Part shown: positions 16,791-25,265 of the stretch, piece by piece
Layout: each line of letters opens with the position of its first letter
Numbering within the stretch: position 1 is the stretch's first letter
Origin: Rubrobacter_A sp965214435
GTDB lineage: Bacteria; Actinomycetota; Rubrobacteria; Rubrobacterales; Rubrobacteraceae
DNA length: 64,000 bases
NCBI GenBank assembly: GCA_965214435.1
Contig: OZ243960.1
Coordinates: forward strand, 1,302,001-1,366,000
Direction of reading: 5' to 3'
Program-made: the position numbers and the translations under genes
Notes under the pieces: generated by a model
Seen by the model: the letters and a program-made list of their open reading frames with translations, nothing else
Told to the model about the DNA's origin: nothing
Databases searched by the model: none

Positions 16791-18112
16791 GCGAGTCACG
16801 GGGTAGGAGCGAGTTCTCGAAGATAAAAGAGGTTGTGGCTTCCTGGTCGTCGGTGCGGCAGTATTTGCGCGGGGGTGACGAGGGCCAGATCGTACCGGTC
16901 GTCATCCCGAAGGACCGGCGGCGCTACGGGTGGCTGTTCCTGTTCGGGGTGGCGCTGTACCTGCTCGGCTTTGCGGCCTTCGCGGGAAACATGCTGCTCT
17001 CGCTGCCGGCGGTCGGGCTGGCGGTAATTTTCCTCCTAGGGGCCGGGCTCTGGCTGTGGCGGGGGGCCATCGTGGAGATCGAACAGGGCACGACCGGTGT
17101 TCTCTCCCGATACGGCAGGATCGTGGACACCCTGTCGCCGGGCCGCCACTACCTCTGGCGGCCGTGGGATAAGGTCGAGGCGGTCGTAGACACGGCGACC
17201 GAGATACCGTACCTGGCACCGGTCGCGGTGTGTCCGACGCAGGAAAACGTGCCGCTAAAGGCGATAGAGTTCTTTTTGAAGTTCAGGATCACGGACCCGG
17301 TGGCGTTCGTGCGGACCATCGGGGCGACGAACTTCGACATGGTACTGTCGAGCGCGGTGCAGGATGCGATCCGGCGCCGCAGCCGCCGGGTGATGACCGA
17401 GAAAGCCTACGACCTGCGCGGCTCGGACGTCGGGGACATGCAGGAGTACCTGAACCGCCAGCTTACGAGCTACGGGGTCCGCATTCTCGGGGCGAACATC
17501 CCGGATGTCCAGCTACCGGACCAGTACCAGCAGCACCTCGCCACCCGCGAGCGGGTCTCTAAAGAGCTATCCGCCTACGAGCGCGAGTGGGAGCTTACCC
17601 GCAAGCGCCGCATCGACACCCTCCTCATGGAGATAGAGCGGGCCAAAAAAGAGCGCGGCGCACGGCTCGTCGAGGTCAAGGAAGCCCGCAACAAGGCCCG
17701 CCAGGACGTCGCCCGCATGCTGGAAGAAAAAGAGACCGAGGCCCAGAAGGTACACCTCGACATAGAGACTCGCGGCCGGGCGGCGCTTACCGAGGCCGAG
17801 AACGAGGCGACCGCCCTACGGCATCTCGGCCAGGCCCACCGCGACAACCGGGCTGTGGTCCACTACGAGCTAGCCCGCCGCCGCGTCCGGGTCGGGGAGC
17901 AACTGCTCCGCAACGCCCCGCGGCCACTGCTGGTGCGCGGTGAGGGCGGCGAGTCCTCCGCGCTCTCCACGCTGCTGCTCGCCCGCTTTCTACCGCAGAT
18001 GGACTTGAATGGCTCCGGGACGGCCCCACAACACGACGGCGCCCCGAAGGTGTCTCTAGAGAACGTATCCTGGGGTAACGGCTCCCGGAATAACGGCTCC
18101 GACGAAGAGTAG
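16787..18112 (+). CDS. Second SPFH/Band 7 domain membrane protein
   Basis: A 441-residue paralogue of the preceding gene, sharing the ATGA overlap. Two membrane spans occur at residues about 46-88, then the SPFH core (EIEQGTTGVLSRYGRIVDTLSPGRHYLW at about 102-130, then FFLKFRITDPVAFVRTIG), then a charged coiled coil (about 255-350) and a Ser/Asn/Gly-rich end. As with other stomatin-like proteins it probably multimerises at the cytoplasmic membrane. The two-gene arrangement suggests obligate partners. Confidence 0.85.
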   Translation: MSESRGRSEFSKIKEVVASWSSVRQYLRGGDEGQIVPVVIPKDRRRYGWLFLFGVALYLLGFAAFAGNMLLSLPAVGLAVIFLLGAGLWLWRGAIVEIEQGTTGVLSRYGRIVDTLSPGRHYLWRPWDKVEAVVDTATEIPYLAPVAVCPTQENVPLKAIEFFLKFRITDPVAFVRTIGATNFDMVLSSAVQDAIRRRSRRVMTEKAYDLRGSDVGDMQEYLNRQLTSYGVRILGANIPDVQLPDQYQQHLATRERVSKELSAYEREWELTRKRRIDTLLMEIERAKKERGARLVEVKEARNKARQDVARMLEEKETEAQKVHLDIETRGRAALTEAENEATALRHLGQAHRDNRAVVHYELARRRVRVGEQLLRNAPRPLLVRGEGGESSALSTLLLARFLPQMDLNGSGTAPQHDGAPKVSLENVSWGNGSRNNGSDEE

Positions 18113-18125
18113 CCGCCGACAAAGC

Positions 18126-18148
18126 CCGGGCCGGTCTCTCCGGCCCGG
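18126..18148. terminator. Terminator hairpin after the SPFH pair
   Basis: CCGGGCCGG (18126-18134), loop TCTCT, CCGGCCCGG (18140-18148); 9 perfect GC pairs directly after the second SPFH stop and before the convergent asp23 gene. No long U tract, but the stem is very stable. Confidence 0.7.
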
Positions 18149-18216
18149 TGGTTGGTTCTCGTTTTCGGTAGACGGTGCGGTGGGAGCGGGGCCACCGCAC
18201 CTGTCCCGGGCGTTCT

Positions 18217-18756
18217 CTAGATCACCCGTCTCTGCCGCCGGCCCTGGCCGCCGCTATCGTCCCGGCTTTCTCCGCGCTGCTGTTCATTCTGTTGTTGCTG
18301 ATTCCGCTGCTGCTGGTTCCGTTCCTCCTCTTCTTCCTCCGGGAAAAAGAGGCTGTCGAATATTACGTTTACCTCCGTGGCCCTGAGCCCTACCAGGTTC
18401 TCGATGCGGTTTATGACGTTCTGACGGACGGCGTTGGCGACTTGCGGAATGGACCTGCCGTACTCGATGGTCATCTTGAGGTCCACGGCCGCCTCGACCT
18501 GCCCGACGTCTACCGAGACGCCCTGGTCCTGGGGACCGCCCGAGCCGCCGGTGGCGCGGCCGAGAAAGCCGGAGGCTTTCTGCGAAGCGCCGCCTCCCAG
18601 CCGGACGCCCTCTATCTCCTGTGCCGCGACGCTGGCGATCCTCGAAACGACGCTCTCCTGTACGTTGGTGTCGCCGCGCCCGGTCTGCAGCGGACTGTCC
18701 CGCCGCCCTTCCTCTTCCCGGTCCTGCCGGCCTTCCTGGCTTCTCTCTTCGCTCAT
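18217..18756 (-). CDS. Asp23/Gls24 family envelope stress protein
   Basis: A 179-residue protein with the Asp23 core at about residues 32-137: VVSRIASVAAQEIEGV, VSVDVGQVEAAVDLKMTIEYG and a final VIFDSLFF. The ends are low-complexity: an acidic/Gln-rich N-terminus and a C-terminal Glu and Gln-Asn tract (about 140-165) before an Arg-rich end. Asp23-type proteins attach to the membrane through a partner and respond to envelope or alkaline stress in Firmicutes. It is convergent with the SPFH pair. The ATG at 18756 follows GGAGATG. Confidence 0.85.
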   Translation of the reverse strand: MSEERSQEGRQDREEEGRRDSPLQTGRGDTNVQESVVSRIASVAAQEIEGVRLGGGASQKASGFLGRATGGSGGPQDQGVSVDVGQVEAAVDLKMTIEYGRSIPQVANAVRQNVINRIENLVGLRATEVNVIFDSLFFPEEEEEERNQQQRNQQQQNEQQRGESRDDSGGQGRRQRRVI

Positions 18757-19046
18757 GCTTTCATCTCCTGACGCTCACGGTATCCACCCTACAATACCGG
18801 CACCACAGCCCCGAGCAACCTCCTCAGCGGACAAATCGTCTCTTTACTGGTGCCGGCCTTCGTTAAAGCGGAAGTTAACACGGCCTTGGCTGCCCGGAAC
18901 CCGTTGCGCGGCGGAGAGGCGGTGCGCCGGGCGGGCTGCTAAGATCCGCCCGGGTCAACAAACGGCGATCTGGATACCTGGTTTGACTGCGCAGGTGTGC
19001 CCGCGCAAGGAGATCCTTTATTCTCATCTTGCGGGATGCGGTAGTA

Positions 19047-19850
19047 ATGAAACGAACGGTAATGGTGTTATTCCTGATTGGGGCGCTCGCCGGGGCGCTC
19101 GTGTCGTGCGGGAACGCCGCGGAGCCCGTCCCGGCGGGTGACGGAGAGTGGTGGCAGCCGGAGCTGGGCCTGAGTTGGCAGTGGCAGCTCTCCGGTCGTA
19201 TCGACACCTCCGTCGACGCCGACGTCTACGACGTGGACGCCGTCGAGACTCCGACCGCCACCGTGGACGAGTTGCACGCCGACGGCTCCAAGGTCGTCTG
19301 CTATATCAGCGCGGGGTCGTGGGAGGATTGGCGGCCCGACGCCGGGGACTTTCCGGCCCCGGTAAAAGGACGGCCACTCGATGGCTGGCCCGGAGAAAAG
19401 TGGCTCGACATTCGCGAGCTCGGGACCCTGCGTCCCCTCATGGAGCGCCGCATGGACGTGTGCCAGGATAAAGGCTTCGACGCCGTTGAACCGGACAACA
19501 TCGACGGCTACGCCAACGAAAGTGGTTTCCGGCTAACCTACGCGGACCAGCTCGCCTACAACCGCATGCTCGCCGAAGAGGCGCACGAGCGCGGTCTGGC
19601 GATAGCTCTAAAGAACGATACCGGCCAGGTAGAGGACCTCGTGGACGACTACGACTTTGCCGTGGTCGAGGAGTGCTTCACCTACGGTGAGTGCGGCGAA
19701 TACTCACCGTTCGTCGGAGCCGGGAAGGCGGTCTTTGTCGCCGAGTACGACGCCCGGAACAGGGCCGACAAGTGCGAGACGGCGGATCGTCGCGGCTTCA
19801 GTCTGATCTTCAAGAGGACCGACCTGGACGCCTGGCGCCGCGCCTGCTAA
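19047..19850 (+). CDS. GH114 endo-alpha-1,4-polygalactosaminidase-type lipoprotein
   Basis: A 267-residue secreted lipoprotein from ATG 19047. The signal peptide MKRTVMVLFLIGALAGALVS ends in lipobox LVSC with lipidated Cys21. The mature protein has the GH114 TIM-barrel signatures: WQWQLSG near the start, VVCYISAGSWEDWRPD (about 88-103), the catalytic-site region GFDAVEPDNIDGY (about 150-162) and ECFTYGECG near the end. Founding members cleave galactosamine-containing polysaccharide. In this host it could act on its own or a competitor's matrix polymer; the substrate is not proven. Confidence 0.88.
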   Translation: MKRTVMVLFLIGALAGALVSCGNAAEPVPAGDGEWWQPELGLSWQWQLSGRIDTSVDADVYDVDAVETPTATVDELHADGSKVVCYISAGSWEDWRPDAGDFPAPVKGRPLDGWPGEKWLDIRELGTLRPLMERRMDVCQDKGFDAVEPDNIDGYANESGFRLTYADQLAYNRMLAEEAHERGLAIALKNDTGQVEDLVDDYDFAVVEECFTYGECGEYSPFVGAGKAVFVAEYDARNRADKCETADRRGFSLIFKRTDLDAWRRAC

Positions 19851-20177
19851 ATACCAGGAAGAGCGTGTTACAGTGCTCTTGCCGGTTTTGGCGCTTTCTA
19901 CGCTAAAACGTTCCCTCCCGGGCATCCTGGGCGATCGGCGTGGGCGTTAGTCTCTCCAGTCCGCCGCTCCAACGTTTACCGTGGTTCCAATGACGAGACC
20001 TATAACCAGCAGATCTGCCCGTGGATGTCTCTTACCACCGTCTCCGGACGCACCTTTTCTGTAACTGATCTACCGGTCGGACAAGGAGGCCGGGAACAAT
20101 GGAGCAGAGGTTGACAGGGCGTCAGACGGAAGACTAAGCTCACCCGGAAGTATTGGACTAGCTGGAGGTAATATCCC
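19851..20177. other. Leader region of trpB2 with a possible 12-codon upstream ORF
   Basis: This 327-bp gap holds no normal gene. An ATG at 20099 with AAGGAGG upstream opens a 12-codon frame (MEQRLTGRQTED, stop at 20135-20137). It has no Trp run, so classical attenuation is not indicated. TTGACA at about 20111-20116 with TAAGCT 18 nt downstream is a possible promoter for the next gene and would lie inside this small frame, arguing that the frame may be incidental. Confidence 0.35.
19859..19880 (+). terminator. Weak hairpin after the GH114 gene
   Basis: AAGAGC (19859-19864) and GCTCTT (19875-19880) pair around a 10-nt loop a few bases after the stop codon; GCCGGTTTTGG follows. A weak terminator. 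Confidence 0.4.
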
Positions 20178-21530
20178 GTGGAGCGCACGAAGTTTCTACT
20201 CGATGAGCGGTCGTTGCCAGAAAACTGGTACAACGTCGTCCCGGACTTGCCGTTCGAGCTTGCGCCGCCCCTGAACCCGGCGACCCGGGAGCCGGTCGGA
20301 CCGGAGGCGTTCACGCCGATCTTCCCAGAGGCGGTTATCGGCCAGGAGGTGACGGCGGAGCCCGAGGTGCCGATACCGGAGGAAGTGCGCGAGATCTACA
20401 GCCTCTGGCGTCCGACCCCCTTGTTCCGCGCCCGCCGCCTGGAGAAACTGCTCGACACCCCGGCCCACATCTATTACAAGTACGAGGGCGTATCCCCGTC
20501 CGGCAGCCACAAACCGAACACCGCCGTCCCCCAGGCCTACTACAACCGCGAAGAAGGCGTCCGCCGCCTGACGACCGAGACCGGGGCCGGGCAGTGGGGC
20601 TCCTCACTAGCCTTCGCCTGCCGGCAGATGGATCTTGAATGCACGGTCTACATGGTGAACGTCAGCTACGGTCAGAAACCCTACCGGCGCATAATGATGG
20701 AGACCTACGGCGCGACGGTCCACCCGAGCCCGACAAAGCTTACCGAAGCCGGGCGGAACATCCTGACCGAGTTTCCGGACTCGCCGGGGTCTCTGGGCAT
20801 CGCGATCTCGGAGGCCGTCGAGGACGCTGTCGGGAACGACGACGCGAAGTATTCTTTAGGAAGCGTCTTGAACCATGTCTTGCTGCACCAGACGGTTATA
20901 GGGCAGGAAGCCCTGGAGCAGATGGAGCTCGCCGGCGAGTACCCGGACATCGTAGTCGGCTGTGCCGGGGGCGGCAGCAACTTCGGCGGCATCGCGTTCC
21001 CGTTTATCGGGGAAAACCTCAAGAACGGCAAGGATACACGCTTTATAGCGGTCGAGCCCTCGTCGTGTCCGACGCTGACCCGCGGGAAGTTCACCTACGA
21101 CTTCGGGGATACGGCGGGTATGACGCCGATGATGCAGATGTACACGCTGGGTCACTCCTTCGTGCCGCCGGGGATACATGCCGGAGGGCTGCGCTACCAC
21201 GGGGAGTCTCCCATCGTGAGCGCGCTGGTACACGAGGGGCTTGTGGAAGCTTGGTCTTATCCGCAGAACGCCACGTTCGAGGCGGGGCTAACTTTCGCCC
21301 GGACCGAGGGTATAGTCCCGGCCCCGGAGGTGACGCACGCCATAAAGGCTACGATGGACCTGGCGCTGGAGGCCAAGGAAGCCGGGGAGGAGAAGAAGAT
21401 ACTCTTCAACCTCTGCGGCCACGGCCACTTTGATTTCGCCGCCTACGAGCAGTACCTGGCCGGGAATCTTGTAGATCTGGAGCACCCCGAAGAGGCCATA
21501 GAGGAGGCCGTCGCCCGCATACCGGTGTAA
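20178..21530 (+). CDS. trpB2: TrpB-like PLP enzyme (TrpB2 group)
   Basis: A 450-residue tryptophan synthase beta homologue of the long TrpB2 class. The PLP lysine is K112 in SGSHKPNTA; the phosphate-binding loop is GCAGGGSNFGG (about 258-268); the N-terminal extension (ENWYNVVPDLP) and the C-terminal LCGHGHFD are typical of TrpB2. TrpB2 makes tryptophan from indole and serine, or acts as a serine-deaminating relative, usually without TrpA; no trpA is adjacent here. It starts at GTG 20178 with GGAGG upstream. It ends in a strong terminator at 21591-21630. Confidence 0.93.
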   Translation: MERTKFLLDERSLPENWYNVVPDLPFELAPPLNPATREPVGPEAFTPIFPEAVIGQEVTAEPEVPIPEEVREIYSLWRPTPLFRARRLEKLLDTPAHIYYKYEGVSPSGSHKPNTAVPQAYYNREEGVRRLTTETGAGQWGSSLAFACRQMDLECTVYMVNVSYGQKPYRRIMMETYGATVHPSPTKLTEAGRNILTEFPDSPGSLGIAISEAVEDAVGNDDAKYSLGSVLNHVLLHQTVIGQEALEQMELAGEYPDIVVGCAGGGSNFGGIAFPFIGENLKNGKDTRFIAVEPSSCPTLTRGKFTYDFGDTAGMTPMMQMYTLGHSFVPPGIHAGGLRYHGESPIVSALVHEGLVEAWSYPQNATFEAGLTFARTEGIVPAPEVTHAIKATMDLALEAKEAGEEKKILFNLCGHGHFDFAAYEQYLAGNLVDLEHPEEAIEEAVARIPV

Positions 21531-21590
21531 ACCCAAACTGAGCCTGTGCTCAGCCGGGGCTCGGCCCGGTAAAGTTTTTCTACGCTCGTA

Positions 21591-21630
21591 CCGATAACTC
21601 TCCAGGAGACATTGGAGAGTTATCGGTTTT
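21591..21630 (+). terminator. Rho-independent terminator of trpB2
   Basis: A perfect 14-bp inverted repeat: CCGATAACTCTCCA (21591-21604) and TGGAGAGTTATCGG (21613-21626) with an 8-nt loop, followed by TTTT. It sits 60 bp after the trpB2 stop. A TTG start for the following gene at 21612 would lie inside this hairpin, so I reject that start. Confidence 0.85.
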
Positions 21631-21716
21631 GTGCTGGCCTGCTGGCTGTGCTCGATGCCCTGCGTCGCTCTCCCGATCAGACGGTAGCGGCCAGAGAGGC
21701 AGTGGTACGGGTGGAT

Positions 21717-24203
21717 ATGAATCGGGAAGCGGTGAACGAGGTAGGCGTAGACCGGCTGCACCTTCTGGAGTCGGTCGTACAGAACGCCAACGATGCCATA
21801 CTGGTCACCGAGGCCGAGCCCTTCGACGAGCCGGGGCCAAGGGTCATCTACGTGAACGAGGCTTTTACCCGGATGACGGGATATACCCCGGAAGACGTTA
21901 TCGGTAAGACGCCACGCATCTTGCAGGGGCCGAATTCCGACCGGGAGTCGCTGGACAAAATTCGCCACGCGCTCTCCCGCTGGCGGCCGATTCTGGTTGA
22001 GCTTTTGAACTACCGTAAGGACGGCACAGAGTTCTGGGTCGAGCTGAACATCGTGCCCGTGGCCGACGAGACCGGCTGGTACACGCACTGGGTCTCCGTG
22101 CAGCGGGAAACTACCGAGCGTCGGCTGGTCGAGGAGCGTGTAAGGGAGTCGCTCGCCCGCAACGCCTCGGACCTTGCGGCCATAGTCGGGACCGACGGCA
22201 CGGTACGCTACGTGACCCCGCCCGTCGAGCGCATCCTCGGCTACCGGCCAGAGGCGTTAGTCGGCCGGGACATTTTCGACTACGTTCACGAGGACGACCG
22301 CCGGTGGGTGCGGGAGAGTTTCGAGTCGGACTTGACGAGGTCCGGGGTCGGGAGGCCCATGCAGTTCCGATCCCGGCACCGGGACGGCTCGTGGCGCTAT
22401 CTTGAGGCCGTGGGCCACAATTTACTGGAGGACCCAGGCGTGCGCGGCGTGGTGATCAACGCCTGGGATATAACCGAACGCCGGCGCGTCGAGGAAGAGT
22501 TGCGCCTCAGGGACCGGGCCATCTCCGCAAGCTCCAACGGCATTATTATTACGGATGCCACGGTGCAGGAAAACCCGATCATCTACGTCAACCCCGGCTT
22601 CGAGGAGATCACCGGGTACACTGCCCGGGAGGTTACGGGCCTCAACTGCCGTTTCCTGGCGGGGGAAGACCGAGACCAGGCGTCGCTCGCCGAACTGCGG
22701 GATGCTATCGGGAATGGCCGGGAAGGGTACGCCGTCCTGCGCAACTACCGCAAGGACGGGACCGTGTTCTACAACGAGCTATCCATCTCTCCTGTACACG
22801 ACAAGGACGGGCGGCTAACCAACTTTGTTGGGGTGCAGAAGGATATTACCGAGCGCCGGAGGCTTGAAGAGCGGCTCGCCCACCAGGCTTTTCACGACCC
22901 ACTGACGGATCTCCCGAACCGGGCGCGGTTTATGGAGCGTCTGGAGCATGCGCTGGAACGCACCCGTCGGCAGCCAGAGAGTAACAAGGTCGCGGTATTG
23001 TTTATGGACCTCGACAACTTCAAGTTCGTAAACGACTCTTTAGGCCACGAGGTCGGGGACGAGATGCTGATCGCGGTCGCCGAGCGGCTCAAGCGGTGCC
23101 TGAGGCTCTCGGATACGGCGGCCCGTCTGGGCGGGGACGAGTTCACCATCCTTATAGAAGATCTGGACTGTATCGGCAAGGTAACGTCGGTCGCCCGGAG
23201 GATCTCCCGGGAGCTTAGAGCCCCTCTTGTTCTCGGCGAGAGCGGCCAGGAGGTCTTTGTGACCACCAGCATCGGCATCTCGGTCTCCGACTCCGCTGCA
23301 GACACCTCGAAGGAGATGCTAAAGGCCGCGGACCTCGCGATGTACAAGGCGAAAGAGGGCGGCAAGGACCGCTACGAGATCTTTGAGACCTCCATGGACG
23401 CCCGGGCCTCGCGGCGGCTCTCCCTGGAAAGCGACCTCCGGCGGGCCCTGGAGCGCGAGGAGTTCCGGGTCTTCTACCAGCCAAAAGTCTCGATTGCGGA
23501 CGGCGAGATTCTGGGCGTTGAGGCGCTCCTGCGGTGGCAGAAGCCCGACGGACGCCTGGTATCCCCCGGAGAGTTTATCCCGATTGCCGAAGAGACCGGT
23601 CTCATAGTACCCATCGGACGCTGGGTACTCCGGGAAGCCTGCCGGCAGGCCAGAGACTGGGAGCCCCTTTACCCCTCGAACCAGCCCCTGATGATGAGCG
23701 TCAACCTCTCGGCGCGGCAATTTCACCGCCCGGGCCTCGCCGAGGACGTCGAGCAGGCCCTCCTGGAAACCGGTTTCGATCCCTCAAACCTCGTACTCGA
23801 GATCACTGAGAGCACCGCGATGGTCCACGCTGTAGAGACCGTGGATCTGCTAAAGAGGCTGAGAGACCTCGGGGTAAAGCTCGCCATAGACGACTTCGGG
23901 ACCGGCTACTCGTCCCTCAGCTATCTCAAACGTTTCCCGGCGGACTTTTTAAAGATCGACCGTTCCTTCGTGGACGGGCTCGGGCGCGACCCGGAAGACC
24001 TGGTACTGGTTTCGGCGATGCTAAACCTCGCGGAGACCATGGGGCTCGTGGCCGTGGCCGAGGGAGTAGAGACCGCAGACCAACTCGCCCAGCTCCGCGA
24101 GCTCGAGTGCGTAGTGGCCCAGGGCTTCTACTTCTCCGAGCCACAGGCCGCCAGCAAGATACCGGCCCTACTATCTGGCCGGTCTCTGCCACGCCCCGAG
24201 TGA
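21717..24203 (+). CDS. PAS-GGDEF-EAL cyclic-di-GMP turnover protein
   Basis: From the ATG at 21717 the protein has 828 residues. Three PAS domains occur in the first 390 residues. The first and third have LOV-like context (for example GLNCRFLAGEDRD and RNYRKDG), and NCRFL is the canonical LOV motif bearing the flavin-adduct Cys; the first has RILQGPNSD instead. A GGDEF domain (RLGGDEFT at about 478-485) and an EAL domain (GVEALLRW at about 600, DDFGTGYSSLSYLKRF at about 730) follow, both with intact catalytic signatures. It may therefore make and degrade c-di-GMP under light or redox control. No transmembrane segment is seen. The upstream TTG start is excluded by the terminator; GTG 21711 is an alternative. 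Confidence 0.88.
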   Translation: MNREAVNEVGVDRLHLLESVVQNANDAILVTEAEPFDEPGPRVIYVNEAFTRMTGYTPEDVIGKTPRILQGPNSDRESLDKIRHALSRWRPILVELLNYRKDGTEFWVELNIVPVADETGWYTHWVSVQRETTERRLVEERVRESLARNASDLAAIVGTDGTVRYVTPPVERILGYRPEALVGRDIFDYVHEDDRRWVRESFESDLTRSGVGRPMQFRSRHRDGSWRYLEAVGHNLLEDPGVRGVVINAWDITERRRVEEELRLRDRAISASSNGIIITDATVQENPIIYVNPGFEEITGYTAREVTGLNCRFLAGEDRDQASLAELRDAIGNGREGYAVLRNYRKDGTVFYNELSISPVHDKDGRLTNFVGVQKDITERRRLEERLAHQAFHDPLTDLPNRARFMERLEHALERTRRQPESNKVAVLFMDLDNFKFVNDSLGHEVGDEMLIAVAERLKRCLRLSDTAARLGGDEFTILIEDLDCIGKVTSVARRISRELRAPLVLGESGQEVFVTTSIGISVSDSAADTSKEMLKAADLAMYKAKEGGKDRYEIFETSMDARASRRLSLESDLRRALEREEFRVFYQPKVSIADGEILGVEALLRWQKPDGRLVSPGEFIPIAEETGLIVPIGRWVLREACRQARDWEPLYPSNQPLMMSVNLSARQFHRPGLAEDVEQALLETGFDPSNLVLEITESTAMVHAVETVDLLKRLRDLGVKLAIDDFGTGYSSLSYLKRFPADFLKIDRSFVDGLGRDPEDLVLVSAMLNLAETMGLVAVAEGVETADQLAQLRELECVVAQGFYFSEPQAASKIPALLSGRSLPRPE

Positions 24204-24278
24204 TGTACTTCCGGGTCCGGTCATCCTGAGGGTGATATAAGTAAGCCTTCAGGCGAAAGCTAGGTTGGAGGCTTACAG

Positions 24279-25250
24279 ATGCAGAATGAGGCTACGGTGG
24301 AGCTTGGCGGGAGCCTGCGGGTGGCCCCGCTCGGAGTCGGGGCCTGGGCCTGGGGCACGAAGAACCTTTGGGGCTACGGCAAAGACTACGACCGCCAGGA
24401 CGTCGCGGCGGCTTTTAAAGCCAGTCTCGAAGGCGGGGTGTCGCTATTCGATACGGCGGAGATCTACGGTAACGGAGCCTCCGAGAAAATTATCGGGGAG
24501 CTTCTGCGGGAACAAAGCACGGACGGCGACGGTTCCGAGCGGAGCTACCCGGTAATCGCCTCGAAGTTCGCACCGCTGCCGTACCGATTCGACGCGCGTT
24601 CCTTGCTAAAAGCGGTGGACGTGAGCCTCGGGCGGCTCGGGATACCGACGCTGGACCTATACCAGATCCACTTTCCGTCCCCGATCCTCAAGATAGAAAG
24701 CCTGATGGACGCTCTGGCCGAGACGGTGAAAGAAGGCAAGGTCCGCCACGTCGGGGTGAGCAACTACGGGGTAGCGGCGATGCAGCGGGCCCAGGACCGG
24801 CTCGCCCAGCACGGCCTCCGGCTCGCCTCGAACCAGGTTCGCTACAGCCTCCTGGACCGCTCCCCGGAGACCAACGGCGTGCTCGACGCCTGCCGGGACC
24901 TCGGCGTGACGCTCGTCGCCTACAGCCCGATAGCTCAAGGGTTGCTTACCGGTAAGTACGGCCCCGGCGACCGTCCGAGCGGGTACGTCCGGCGCTTCGG
25001 GAAAGCTTTTAGCGAGGGCAACCTGAAGAGGATAGAGCCCGTGGTCGAGATACTGCGCGACATCGGGGCGGAGCACGACAAAGAACCTTCCCAGGTCGCC
25101 CTGAACTGGCTCTCGACCCAGCCCGGCGTCCTGCCAATCCCCGGCGCAAAAAACGAGCGCCAGGCCCGCCAGAACGCGGGCGCTCTCGGCTGGAGCCTCT
25201 CGGAAGAGGAGCGCGAGCGGCTGAGCCTGGCTACCCTGGGCTGGCGGTAG
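24279..25250 (+). CDS. Aldo/keto reductase (second)
   Basis: A 323-residue AKR with tetrad D58 and Y63 (FDTAEIYG), K96 (ASKF) and H131 (YQIH), and the C-terminal cofactor loop PIPGAKNERQARQN. The N-terminal GVGAWAWGTKNLWGYG is like plant-type and cyanobacterial AKRs acting on small aldehydes or pyridoxal-type substrates. It is distinct from the AKR at 5097-6080. The ATG at 24279 follows GGAGGCTTACAG. It is a single gene convergent with the disulfide reductase gene. Confidence 0.9.
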   Translation: MQNEATVELGGSLRVAPLGVGAWAWGTKNLWGYGKDYDRQDVAAAFKASLEGGVSLFDTAEIYGNGASEKIIGELLREQSTDGDGSERSYPVIASKFAPLPYRFDARSLLKAVDVSLGRLGIPTLDLYQIHFPSPILKIESLMDALAETVKEGKVRHVGVSNYGVAAMQRAQDRLAQHGLRLASNQVRYSLLDRSPETNGVLDACRDLGVTLVAYSPIAQGLLTGKYGPGDRPSGYVRRFGKAFSEGNLKRIEPVVEILRDIGAEHDKEPSQVALNWLSTQPGVLPIPGAKNERQARQNAGALGWSLSEEERERLSLATLGWR

Positions 25251-25265
25251 GGGCGTAGCCGACCG

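Noticed and set aside
21612..21716. TTG 21612 as start of the PAS-GGDEF-EAL protein
   Set aside because: It lies inside a perfect 14-bp terminator hairpin; the added residues have no domain similarity.
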